Source: Roseateles amylovorans (GTDB lineage Bacteria; Pseudomonadota; Gammaproteobacteria; Burkholderiales; Burkholderiaceae_C). From it: a stretch of DNA of 64,000 nucleotides. The notes below the pieces were generated by a model. It saw nothing but the letters and a program-made list of their open reading frames with translations, was not told where the DNA came from and made no database searches. Both the position numbers and the translations under genes were made by a program. The stretch lies in the NCBI RefSeq assembly GCF_025398155.2, contig NZ_CP104562.2:3224001-3288000 (forward strand), given 5' to 3'. Below, one piece after another: positions 19,328 to 26,922 of the stretch; the stretch's first letter is position 1; every line of letters starts with the position of its first letter.

Positions 19328-22041
19328 GCGCCAGGATCGGCACCGGGATCAGTGACGCCGAGCCGAGATCGGGGCGCCCGAGCGCCTGGCAGGTCCGCGC
19401 GGTGGCGGAAGCCGGCACGGCACCGACATGGGCAGTGCCGGAACGCCCACCCACATCGGCGCTGGACGATGCGCCGGAAGACGCCGTCGCGGGCGAGGCG
19501 GCGGCTGACGACGAGGCCCTTCGACACGTGGCGCGACGCTACGGCGGAGAGGCTGCGGTGGCTCAATGGTCGAGCAGCCTCGAGCAGGCCGGTCTGAAGA
19601 CAGGCGATCACGTGACCCTGATCGTCGGCGCTTCCCTCGGCGACATCGGGCTGCTGTTCCTGCTGGTGTCGCGCGGCATCAGCCCCTTGCTGTTGGCGTC
19701 GGACAGCCCGCGTGCCGAGCGCGTGTCCAACGCCGCGCGTCTCGGATCGCCGTGGTTGCTGGAGATCGACACGCAAGGCGCCTTGCGCCTCGAGCGCTTG
19801 GCCGGTGCCGTCTCACCCGCCGGCCATGCGGACGAGCCATCGGGCGGAGTGGGCGTTGAGCACATTGGCGCGACATGCCAGCGCACTTCGGGGGTCTGCA
19901 TCCATCTGCTGACGTCTGGCTCCACAGGCCAGCCCAGCCTGGTGGCGCGTCCGCTCGAGACCTGGCGGGCAGAGGCGCAGCGCTATCGCCGTCTGCTGGG
20001 GCTGTCCGATCGCCATCATGTGCTGCTGGCCGCGCCCATGCAGCATGCGTATTCATTGGGCTGGATCTGGGCTGCCGCGCTGGCCGGCTGCAGTTTGGAG
20101 CTGCATTCGCCGCTTCATCTGGGCGCATTGGTGGAGGCACTCCGCACACGGGCCACCCACTGCGCGGTGACGCCCTTTGTGGCGTCCCTGCTGGCACGGC
20201 GCCAGGCGCAGGCGCAGGCTTTAGCGCCGACGTCGGGACAGGAAACCGGGCAGGGCGCCCGCCCGTCGCAGCTTCAGGTGGTGATGGCCGGCGCCGGACC
20301 GGTGGATGCCATCCTGGACGCGCTCTTCCTGGCCGCGTTCGGACTCGGGCTTTCGCGCAACTACGGCAGCACCGAGAGTGGCGCGCTGTTCGCCGGGCTG
20401 GCGCCGGTCGCCCCGATGTCCATCGGTCAACCCATGCCGGGCATCCGGATCGTCGGCGAGCCGCCGGCCGGCACGCCGTTCGCATTGGACGTGCTGCTGG
20501 AAGATGGGCGACTGCACCACACCGGCGACATCGCCCAGTGCGATCCCCCAGACGGCGGTCATGATGGCCAGGAGCGCGGCTCTCGCCCCAGCTATCGATT
20601 GATTGGCCGTGCAACCACCGCGATTCGCCGCGGCGATCGGTGGATCTCCAGCACCGAGATCGAGTCGGTGATCCATCAGTTTCCGGGCGTGGCGTCGTCG
20701 CGGGTCCGAGCCTTGAAGTCGGCACAGGTGGGCAACGACCACATCCTGGCCTCGGTCCAGATGCAGCCGGGCGCGCGCTGGGATGCGCCGGCCTTGCGAG
20801 CGTTCTGCGCCGAACAGCTGTCGCGCAGCAAGCTGCCGGACTACCTGGAGCAGGTGACCCAGATCTCGCGCGCAGCGAACGGCAAGCCGCTGCCGAGCCC
20901 GGTGTATCGACGCGCGGCCCCCGCCGTGTGGATGGAGGCAGCACAGGCCTACAAGCGGGCGCACCTCCTGCTGGCGCTGCATGCCTGCGGCGTGCTGGAC
21001 CGGCTGGACGGTCAGCAGGACGTCGACCAGATCGCCACCGCGAGCCAACTCCATCCCGACACCGTGACGCAGGCGCTTCAGGTCGCCTGCCTGATGGGGC
21101 TGGTGGTCGAGGCCGCGGCCGCGCCGGACGGGCTGAATGCGCCATCGAACGCGACCGTCGCTGCAGATGCTGCGAAATCTGAAGATGCTGAAAACGCTGC
21201 GACCGCGCCCCCTACGCCCCAGGTCGGCCTCGCGCCGTCCCCGTCGACGCTGCCGGCAACCACCGCCGACAGCCTCCGCGACCTGTTGAATCTGGAGCAG
21301 GCCGCGCTCACCGGTTGGAACAGCCTCGAGGCCGTGTGCACGACGCTGCGCCATGGCCTGCCGACCCGCCCGTTCGCCACGCAGCCCGTGCCGGAGGACG
21401 CCGTTGCCCGCTACCAGGCGGCCATGAACGGCGAACACAAGCGGATGGGCCGGCTTCGGGCGGTGCGCCGCCTGCTGCGCGATCGCAGCGGCGCGCTGCG
21501 GGTGGCCGACCTGTCCGCCACCACCGGCCAATACTCCCGTCACCTGGCGCGACTGGGTCGCTATGACGCGGCCGGCAGTTGCTATGTGCCGATCGGCGGT
21601 TTGAATGGCGATGAGGGCGTTGACGCGTCCGGCCCAGCCGCCGATCGGTCGCCGCCGGCCGGGCGGAAGGAGCGGGCGGAGCGCGCCGACCTCGGCCTGC
21701 GGCTGACACCGTCGACCGTGGAGCGCCTGGCCCAGGGACAGGCCGTGTTCGACCTGATCGTGCTGGACAACGCCTGCCACGACGCGACCGTATCTCTGCA
21801 CCTGCCGATGCTGATGGACCGGCTGGCCCCCACTGGTGTGCTGGTGGTGGATGACCTGTTCCTCGCACCGGCGCGCGCCGATCTCGGACTGGACTGGCTG
21901 ACCCATGGCGGCCTGTGCCATCTCACCCGTGAAGCGCTGGACCGATCGCTGGCGGGTCTCGGCCTGCAGGGCGAGGCGGTGTTCGCGCTGACGCATCCCG
22001 CCGTTTACGGCCTCTCTCTCTACACAAGGACCTCGCGATGA
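19324..22041 (+). CDS. ANL-superfamily adenylating enzyme fused to a degenerate methyltransferase domain
   Basis: 905 residues. The first ~600 are an acyl-adenylate-forming enzyme: LLTSGSTGQPSLVAR (phosphate loop, with the usual Lys replaced), the aromatic-pocket segment PMQHAYSLGW, YGSTESGAL, a LHHTGDIA ATP site, and NGKPLP with the catalytic C-terminal Lys. The last ~300 resemble a family 2 O-methyltransferase: a winged-helix dimerisation part (YKRAHLLLALHACGVLDRL) and a SAM-like domain whose glycine loop is degenerate (DLSATTGQYS). The best hypothesis is activation of AHBA and loading on the ACP encoded next, as MitE is thought to do for MmcB. Overlaps both neighbours by 4 bases. Confidence 0.75.
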   Translation: MSARIGTGISDAEPRSGRPSAWQVRAVAEAGTAPTWAVPERPPTSALDDAPEDAVAGEAAADDEALRHVARRYGGEAAVAQWSSSLEQAGLKTGDHVTLIVGASLGDIGLLFLLVSRGISPLLLASDSPRAERVSNAARLGSPWLLEIDTQGALRLERLAGAVSPAGHADEPSGGVGVEHIGATCQRTSGVCIHLLTSGSTGQPSLVARPLETWRAEAQRYRRLLGLSDRHHVLLAAPMQHAYSLGWIWAAALAGCSLELHSPLHLGALVEALRTRATHCAVTPFVASLLARRQAQAQALAPTSGQETGQGARPSQLQVVMAGAGPVDAILDALFLAAFGLGLSRNYGSTESGALFAGLAPVAPMSIGQPMPGIRIVGEPPAGTPFALDVLLEDGRLHHTGDIAQCDPPDGGHDGQERGSRPSYRLIGRATTAIRRGDRWISSTEIESVIHQFPGVASSRVRALKSAQVGNDHILASVQMQPGARWDAPALRAFCAEQLSRSKLPDYLEQVTQISRAANGKPLPSPVYRRAAPAVWMEAAQAYKRAHLLLALHACGVLDRLDGQQDVDQIATASQLHPDTVTQALQVACLMGLVVEAAAAPDGLNAPSNATVAADAAKSEDAENAATAPPTPQVGLAPSPSTLPATTADSLRDLLNLEQAALTGWNSLEAVCTTLRHGLPTRPFATQPVPEDAVARYQAAMNGEHKRMGRLRAVRRLLRDRSGALRVADLSATTGQYSRHLARLGRYDAAGSCYVPIGGLNGDEGVDASGPAADRSPPAGRKERAERADLGLRLTPSTVERLAQGQAVFDLIVLDNACHDATVSLHLPMLMDRLAPTGVLVVDDLFLAPARADLGLDWLTHGGLCHLTREALDRSLAGLGLQGEAVFALTHPAVYGLSLYTRTSR

Positions 22042-22349
22042 CCACGTCGACCCGACTTCTCAAGGTGCTTTCCGCTGCGGCCCGCCGCGACCTCACGCTT
22101 GAACAGGTGCAGGACGTGAACCTGGTCGAAACCCTGCCGCTGAGCTCCATCGATGCGTTGGAGGTCCTGATTCACATCGAGGGCGAATTCGGCGTGCAGA
22201 TCCATGACGAGGACCTCTCGCTGGATCTGGTGAGCTCGTTCGCCAAGCTGGTCGCCTACATCGAACACGCCGCCGGCGGTCCGGACGCGGCCTCGACACC
22301 GGGCGCCGTCGAGGCCGGTGCGGCGTCTGCGCTCACCGCCGCCAAATGA
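22038..22349 (+). CDS. Acyl carrier protein with altered Asp-Ser motif (second ACP)
   Basis: 103 residues. The helical fold and attachment Ser are recognisable (LPLSSIDALEVLIHIEGEF), but the near-universal Asp before the phosphopantetheine Ser is itself a Ser, giving SSI where the first ACP has DSI. A ~25-residue Ala/Ser-rich tail follows the domain. Its position immediately after the adenylating enzyme suggests it is that enzyme's partner and carries the aminobenzoyl group. If the Asp is needed by the local phosphopantetheinyl transferase, this protein may be modified poorly or act unmodified. ATGA overlaps on both sides. Confidence 0.85.
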   Translation: MTTSTRLLKVLSAAARRDLTLEQVQDVNLVETLPLSSIDALEVLIHIEGEFGVQIHDEDLSLDLVSSFAKLVAYIEHAAGGPDAASTPGAVEAGAASALTAAK

Positions 22350-23035
22350 ACACCGCGCAGGCCGCGCATTCCAGCTGGGTGCCGCCGATCAAGCGGCTGC
22401 CTTGCATGCGGGTGGGCCCCATGCCTGCGCCGGCCAGCACGGTGACCGTGGTCTCCGGGCTGCCCCGCTCGGGTACCTCGCTGCTGATGCGGGCGCTGCG
22501 GGCGGGCGGGATGCCGCTGCTGGTGGACGAGGTGCGCCAAGCCGATGACCGCAATCCCCACGGTTATTTCGAATGGGAGCCGGTGAAGGCGGACGAGGAC
22601 TATCGTCAGTGGATCGGCGAGGCGCGCGGCCGTGCGGTGAAGGTGGTGTCGCGCCATCTCATGCGGCTGCCCCCGACCCACCAGTACGACGTGCTGTTCC
22701 TGCACCGTGATCTGGGCGCGGTGCTGCGCTCGCAGCGCGACATGGCGCTGCACCATTCCGATGCCGCCTGGCAGGACGCCGCGGTCGCCGATCTGGCCGG
22801 CATCTACCGGCTGCATGTGCAGGACAGCCTGCAATGGCTGAACCGCCGTCCCCAGGTGCGGCTCCATGAGCTGCGCTATGAGGACCTGATCGCCGACCCC
22901 ACCGCCGAGCTGCAGCGCCTGTGCCAGGCCTTGAACCGCCCCGCCGATCAGGCGCTAGATGTGGCCGCCATGGCGGCCTGCGTCGATCCGGCGCTGAATC
23001 GGGCCGGCCGCCCGCAGGAGCCGCCGCATGGCTGA
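22346..23035 (+). CDS. PAPS-dependent sulfotransferase
   Basis: 229 residues. The 5'-phosphosulfate-binding loop VSGLPRSGTSLLMRAL lies at ~36-51 and a 3'-phosphate-binding segment VLFLHRDLGAVLRSQ at ~118-132; RYEDLIADP is also typical of the family. It would transfer a sulfuryl group from PAPS to a hydroxyl or amine of the product. Short for the family but with both cofactor sites. The start overlaps the ACP stop (ATGA). An APS kinase gene at 39736 at the other cluster edge would provide PAPS. The catalytic His is not assigned with confidence. Confidence 0.8.
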   Translation: MNTAQAAHSSWVPPIKRLPCMRVGPMPAPASTVTVVSGLPRSGTSLLMRALRAGGMPLLVDEVRQADDRNPHGYFEWEPVKADEDYRQWIGEARGRAVKVVSRHLMRLPPTHQYDVLFLHRDLGAVLRSQRDMALHHSDAAWQDAAVADLAGIYRLHVQDSLQWLNRRPQVRLHELRYEDLIADPTAELQRLCQALNRPADQALDVAAMAACVDPALNRAGRPQEPPHG

Positions 23036-23663
23036 GCCACAGGTGCGCGCGGTGGTGTTCGATCTGGACGGCACGCTGATCGACAGCAAGGACGTGATGC
23101 GGCATGCCTACTTGCAGGCCTATGAGGAAGTGGTGGGCGAGGGCGAGGCGCCCCCGTTCAGCGATTACTGCAAGTACCTGGGTCGGAGCTTTCCCGAGAT
23201 CATGCGTCTGATGGGGCTGCCGCTGGCGATGCAGCCGGTCTTTGTGCGCGAGAGCATCCGCCAGATGCACCGCATTGCGGTGTTCGACGGCGTGCGACCG
23301 ATGCTGCAGGCGCTGTCGCGGCGGCGCATTCCAATGGCGATCGCCACCGGCAAGGACCGGGCCCGCACCCGGCAGATCCTCGACCATCTGGCCTTGTCCG
23401 ATCACTTCGCCATGGTGGTCGGCAGCGATGACGTGTCCGCACCCAAGCCGGCGCCGGAGATGGCCCTGACGATCGCCCGCACCCTGCGGCTCGATTGCGC
23501 CAGCACCTTGTTCGTCGGCGACTCGATGGCCGACCTGGCCTGCGGCCGCAGTGCCGGCATGCGCACCGGCCTGGCCACCTGGGACGACCCCGGCCCCGAG
23601 GCCCGCGGGGTCGACCATGCGATTCATCTTCACCATCCCAACGATGTCCTCCATCTCCTCTGA
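23028..23663 (+). CDS. HAD-superfamily phosphatase (phosphoglycolate-phosphatase type), RifM-like
   Basis: 211 residues with all four HAD motifs: DLDGT (Asp12, Asp14), a Thr in IATGKDR, Lys in APKPAPEM, and GDSMADL. It dephosphorylates a small phosphate ester. AHBA gene sets contain a HAD phosphatase (RifM in rifamycin, with a homologue in the mitomycin cluster) thought to act early in kanosamine formation, and this gene sits directly before the RifJ-like dehydroquinase. It overlaps the sulfotransferase by 8 bases and the dehydroquinase by 20. A general phosphoglycolate phosphatase is possible but unlikely in this operon. Confidence 0.8.
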   Translation: MAEPQVRAVVFDLDGTLIDSKDVMRHAYLQAYEEVVGEGEAPPFSDYCKYLGRSFPEIMRLMGLPLAMQPVFVRESIRQMHRIAVFDGVRPMLQALSRRRIPMAIATGKDRARTRQILDHLALSDHFAMVVGSDDVSAPKPAPEMALTIARTLRLDCASTLFVGDSMADLACGRSAGMRTGLATWDDPGPEARGVDHAIHLHHPNDVLHLL

Positions 23664-24129
23664 TCCGTCGAGCCGCGGCACCCTGCTGTTGATGAACGGC
23701 CCCAACCTGGGCCGGCTGGGGCGCCGCCGACCCGAGGTCTATGGCACGGTGACGCTGGCGGACATCCAGGATCAGGTGACCGGCGTGGCGCAGGCGCACG
23801 GCTGGCGGGTGATCAGCGTGCAGAGCAATCACGAAGGCGACCTGGTGGATTTCCTGGAGCAGCACCGGGCCTCGGCCCAGGCCCTGGTGATCAATCCCGG
23901 GGCGCTGATGATGAACGGCTGGTCCTTGCGGGACGCGCTGGAGGACCTCGACTTTCCCTGGTTCGAAGTCCACATCTCCAACGTCTGGGCCCGGGAGGCG
24001 TTTCGCCACAGCTCGGTGATCTCGGCGCTGGCCAGTGGGGTGATCGCCGGTCTCGGAGTGCGCTGCTATGAAGTCGCGGCGCGTGAACTGATCGAACACC
24101 ATGAGCACCATGCCGCCAGAACACGCTGA
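23644..24129 (+). CDS. Type II 3-dehydroquinate dehydratase-like protein, candidate aminodehydroquinate dehydratase (RifJ-like)
   Basis: 161 residues of the AroQ fold: LLMNGPNLGRLGRRRPEVYG (catalytic Arg and Tyr of the lid loop), SNHEGDLVDFL and EVHISNVWARE with the catalytic His. In AHBA pathways the equivalent enzyme (RifJ) dehydrates 5-amino-5-deoxy-dehydroquinate to the shikimate analogue. One difference is visible: the substrate-binding loop, normally NPGA-x-x-HTS, reads NPGALMMNGWS, losing the His-Thr-Ser. This could reflect an altered substrate. Start set at MSSISSDP, 20 bases inside the HAD gene; an in-frame ATG further upstream is possible. Confidence 0.8.
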   Translation: MSSISSDPSSRGTLLLMNGPNLGRLGRRRPEVYGTVTLADIQDQVTGVAQAHGWRVISVQSNHEGDLVDFLEQHRASAQALVINPGALMMNGWSLRDALEDLDFPWFEVHISNVWAREAFRHSSVISALASGVIAGLGVRCYEVAARELIEHHEHHAARTR

Positions 24130-25585
24130 AATCGCACCGCCCCCCATCCTGCGCATGGCCGTGCCGGAACCCGGTACGCATCTGGAGGTCGTGTCGGAGC
24201 CGCTGTTCCAGGGCTTGTGGCGACAACCGGCGCTGGGCGTCTGTTTTCGCACGCCCTCCGGCGACTGGTGCTTCGGCGAGGTCCGCCGCCAGGCCCAGGC
24301 CTTGGCCAATCACCTGAATGAGAACGGGGTCGGGCCGGGTGACCGAGTGCTGGTGCTGGGCGAGCGCACGCCGCAGACCGTGCTGGCGATCTGGGCCGTG
24401 CTGATGGCCGGCGCGAGCTATCTGGCGCTCGATGGGGCCGCCATCGACGTCGATGCGCCGACCCCCGGTGACCGCCTGCGGGCCATCCACGAACGGGCGG
24501 GCACGACCACCGTCCTCGGCGACCAGGAGCGCGCCATTGCAGCGGCCAGTTCCTCCCCGGTGATGTGGACCCTGAACTTCCGGCACTTCCTGGATGAACT
24601 GCCGGCGCAGGCCTCACCCGATCCCTTGGCCTATCCCGTGCCTGGGGATCAGCCGGCCGTGGTCATCTTTCCGGATCGCGATGGCGGAGACTGCCGAGGC
24701 GTCTCGGTCAGTCATGCGACCTTGACCAGCCAGCTGCTGGGCGTCGCCGCGCGGCTTGCGCTCACGGCGGAGGACTGCCTGGGCGGTGCGGGGCCGCTGA
24801 TCGGCCATGCCGCCGCGCTGGACGTGTTCGCGCCTTGCCTGAGCGGATGTTCCATCTGGCTTGGCGCGGCCGAGACGATGCCTACGAGCGTGGCGCTCAC
24901 CGTCTGGCGAGGGGCGTGGGACGCAGGCGCGTGCCCGACTTCGCTGCGGCGACAGGTGTTGACGCAGGCGTGGGACCAAATGGTGGCGGCCTCGGACACG
25001 CCCGCTGCGCACACCCATGGCACAGATGTGTGCCGCAGCGGGCCGCCCGATTCGCCACCCGACCTTCGACTGGCGCTGCTGCCCGAGGCGGGCTACGCGC
25101 TGCTCGTGCGCGAGGGCGACGCGCCGGACTGGTCGCCGATGGATGGCGATCGGCTCGTGCTCGATCAAGGTGAGCTCTGGCTGGACGGCCCGCTCCTCGC
25201 CATCGAGTATGTGAATGAGGACGCCGCCACCGCGCAGGCGTTCGACATCGAGGCGGCCGGCGATGCCGACACCGAGGCCAAGCCCGGTGCCGCCCCCCGC
25301 ATGGACACCGACCTGGGCCGGCCGGTACGTCGTTTCCGTCTTGGGGTTTGCGCATTCCTCACAGCGGATGGCCACATCGCGCTGCCACCGTGGAGCGCCG
25401 CAGCGACGTCCGCCGCCGACACGGGCGCATGCCCGCAGCAGCCGATCTCGCTCGCGCCGGCCCAGGTGGCGGACGCGGTTGTGCCCGTGCCTGCGCCTTC
25501 CGCTTCACCTTGCGTGGCGGTGCAGGCCCCGCAGCCCGTGATGCCGCCAATGTCCGCCCGCACGACAGCCAAGGAGTGGGGATGA
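24101..25585 (+). CDS. Degenerate ANL-superfamily (adenylation-domain-like) protein
   Basis: 494 residues. The N-terminal ~180 look like an NRPS-type adenylation domain: FGEVRRQAQALANHLNENGV and GDRVLVLGERTPQTVLAIWAVLMAGASYLALD. The nucleotide-binding loop expected as TSGTTGxPKG is replaced by FPDRDGGDCRGVSVSH. No YGxTE, no TGD and no C-terminal catalytic Lys are visible, and the last ~70 residues are Ala/Pro-rich. It is probably catalytically inactive for adenylation, perhaps a structural or chaperone-like partner of the ANL enzyme at 19324. Overlaps the dehydroquinase by 29 bases and the next gene by ATGA. Confidence 0.65.
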   Translation: MSTMPPEHAEIAPPPILRMAVPEPGTHLEVVSEPLFQGLWRQPALGVCFRTPSGDWCFGEVRRQAQALANHLNENGVGPGDRVLVLGERTPQTVLAIWAVLMAGASYLALDGAAIDVDAPTPGDRLRAIHERAGTTTVLGDQERAIAAASSSPVMWTLNFRHFLDELPAQASPDPLAYPVPGDQPAVVIFPDRDGGDCRGVSVSHATLTSQLLGVAARLALTAEDCLGGAGPLIGHAAALDVFAPCLSGCSIWLGAAETMPTSVALTVWRGAWDAGACPTSLRRQVLTQAWDQMVAASDTPAAHTHGTDVCRSGPPDSPPDLRLALLPEAGYALLVREGDAPDWSPMDGDRLVLDQGELWLDGPLLAIEYVNEDAATAQAFDIEAAGDADTEAKPGAAPRMDTDLGRPVRRFRLGVCAFLTADGHIALPPWSAAATSAADTGACPQQPISLAPAQVADAVVPVPAPSASPCVAVQAPQPVMPPMSARTTAKEWG

Positions 25586-26922
25586 AAGCCCTGATCGTGA
25601 TTGCGGAGGGCATGGATCCCACCGTGCTGACCCGGGAAGTGGCCGCCGGTCGGCTGCCCTGGTTCGGCGAGCAGATGCGCCAGCGACGCTATGCCCCGAT
25701 GGACTGCGGCCCCGTGCCGTACGAACCGGTGAACCTGGCCACCGCGTTCTCCGGCATGAATCCGGGTCGGCACGGCTGCTTCTCCTATTGGTCCGCCCAC
25801 AGCGCGGGCGAGATGCCGCGGGTGCTGGTGACCGACGATGTCCAGGTGCCGCGCGTGTGGGAGTGGGAGAGCCTGTCCGACCTGCGCTTCAGCGTCGTGA
25901 ATGTGCAGCTGACCCATCCGCCCAAGCCCCTGAACGGCCGGCTGATCAGCTACCCGATGCAGTACACGATGAATGCCAGCCACCCGCGGTCGCTGCTCAG
26001 CGATCTGCTGCGCGAAGGCGTGCGTTATGCCCACGATGTGACGCTGTTCTACCGCGGCGAATCCTTCGACGAATTCGCCGCCCAGGCCTGGCGTGTGGCG
26101 GCTGCGCAGTTGCAGGCCGCCCAGGCGCTGGCGCGCGACACCGACGTGATGATCGTCAACCTGACCCTGATCGACCGCGTCTCCCACTTCCTCTGGTACG
26201 AAATGCGGGACCCGGCGCCCCCACAGCGGCCCACCGTGCTGCGGGCCTATGACTTCGTGGACCAGGCCTGCCGCGCGCTGCAGGCGCTGGGCGCCGAGAC
26301 CACCATGGTCTTTTCCGAAATGGGCTTCGGCGAGCTGGACGGCTTTGTGTCGATCGACGACCTGCTGCTGCAGGCCGGCCTGCAGCACCGAGATGCCGAC
26401 GGCCAGGTGGACCTGGCCCGCAGCCTGGCGATGGAAACGGTGCAGGGCTCCCATGGCGTGATGCTGTGCCGCGACCTGTGCAACACCGGTCGGGCCACCG
26501 CAGCGGAGATCGACACGGTGCGGCAGGCGCTGGCGGCCCTGCGGTTTCCGAACGGGCAACCGGTGATCGGATCGGTGCATCACCGCGACGAGCTGTATAC
26601 CGGCCCCTTCCGGCACCTCGCACCCAGCCTGGTGATCAAGCCGGCGGATGAGCGCCGGCCGCCACTGGGCGAGCGGCGTTGGGCGACCCATGTGCGGCGC
26701 ACCGCGCAATCGGGCTGGCACCGGGATCGCGGCTTCATGGTGCTGGACGCTCCCGGGGCCGAGCTGCCGCAGGGCCAGCCGGTCCAGCTGCAGCAGATCG
26801 CCCCCACGATCGCCGAAATGCTGGGCCGCGAGGCGCCAGCCGGCTGCGAACGGCCCTCCCTGATGACGCGGCAGACCCGCCGCGAGGATTCTCCAGAGAC
26901 CCTTGAAAGGACCTTCTCATGA
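25582..26922 (+). CDS. Degenerate alkaline-phosphatase-superfamily protein (paralogue of the gene at 14703)
   Basis: 446 residues, similar in order of segments to the protein at 14703: VVNVQLTHPPKPLNG against VGVHNVPMTHPPRAL, SYWS against QFWS, and a shared DRVSH. The catalytic positions have changed: the Asp-ligand region IGIDG is IVIAEG, the nucleophile Thr of PPHT is lost (VPYEPVN), and SDHGFG is SEMGFG. I therefore read it as a pseudoenzyme that keeps the fold, perhaps forming a heterodimer with its active relative. ATG 25582 overlaps the preceding stop; the next gene overlaps its end by ATGA. Confidence 0.7.
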   Translation: MKALIVIAEGMDPTVLTREVAAGRLPWFGEQMRQRRYAPMDCGPVPYEPVNLATAFSGMNPGRHGCFSYWSAHSAGEMPRVLVTDDVQVPRVWEWESLSDLRFSVVNVQLTHPPKPLNGRLISYPMQYTMNASHPRSLLSDLLREGVRYAHDVTLFYRGESFDEFAAQAWRVAAAQLQAAQALARDTDVMIVNLTLIDRVSHFLWYEMRDPAPPQRPTVLRAYDFVDQACRALQALGAETTMVFSEMGFGELDGFVSIDDLLLQAGLQHRDADGQVDLARSLAMETVQGSHGVMLCRDLCNTGRATAAEIDTVRQALAALRFPNGQPVIGSVHHRDELYTGPFRHLAPSLVIKPADERRPPLGERRWATHVRRTAQSGWHRDRGFMVLDAPGAELPQGQPVQLQQIAPTIAEMLGREAPAGCERPSLMTRQTRREDSPETLERTFS

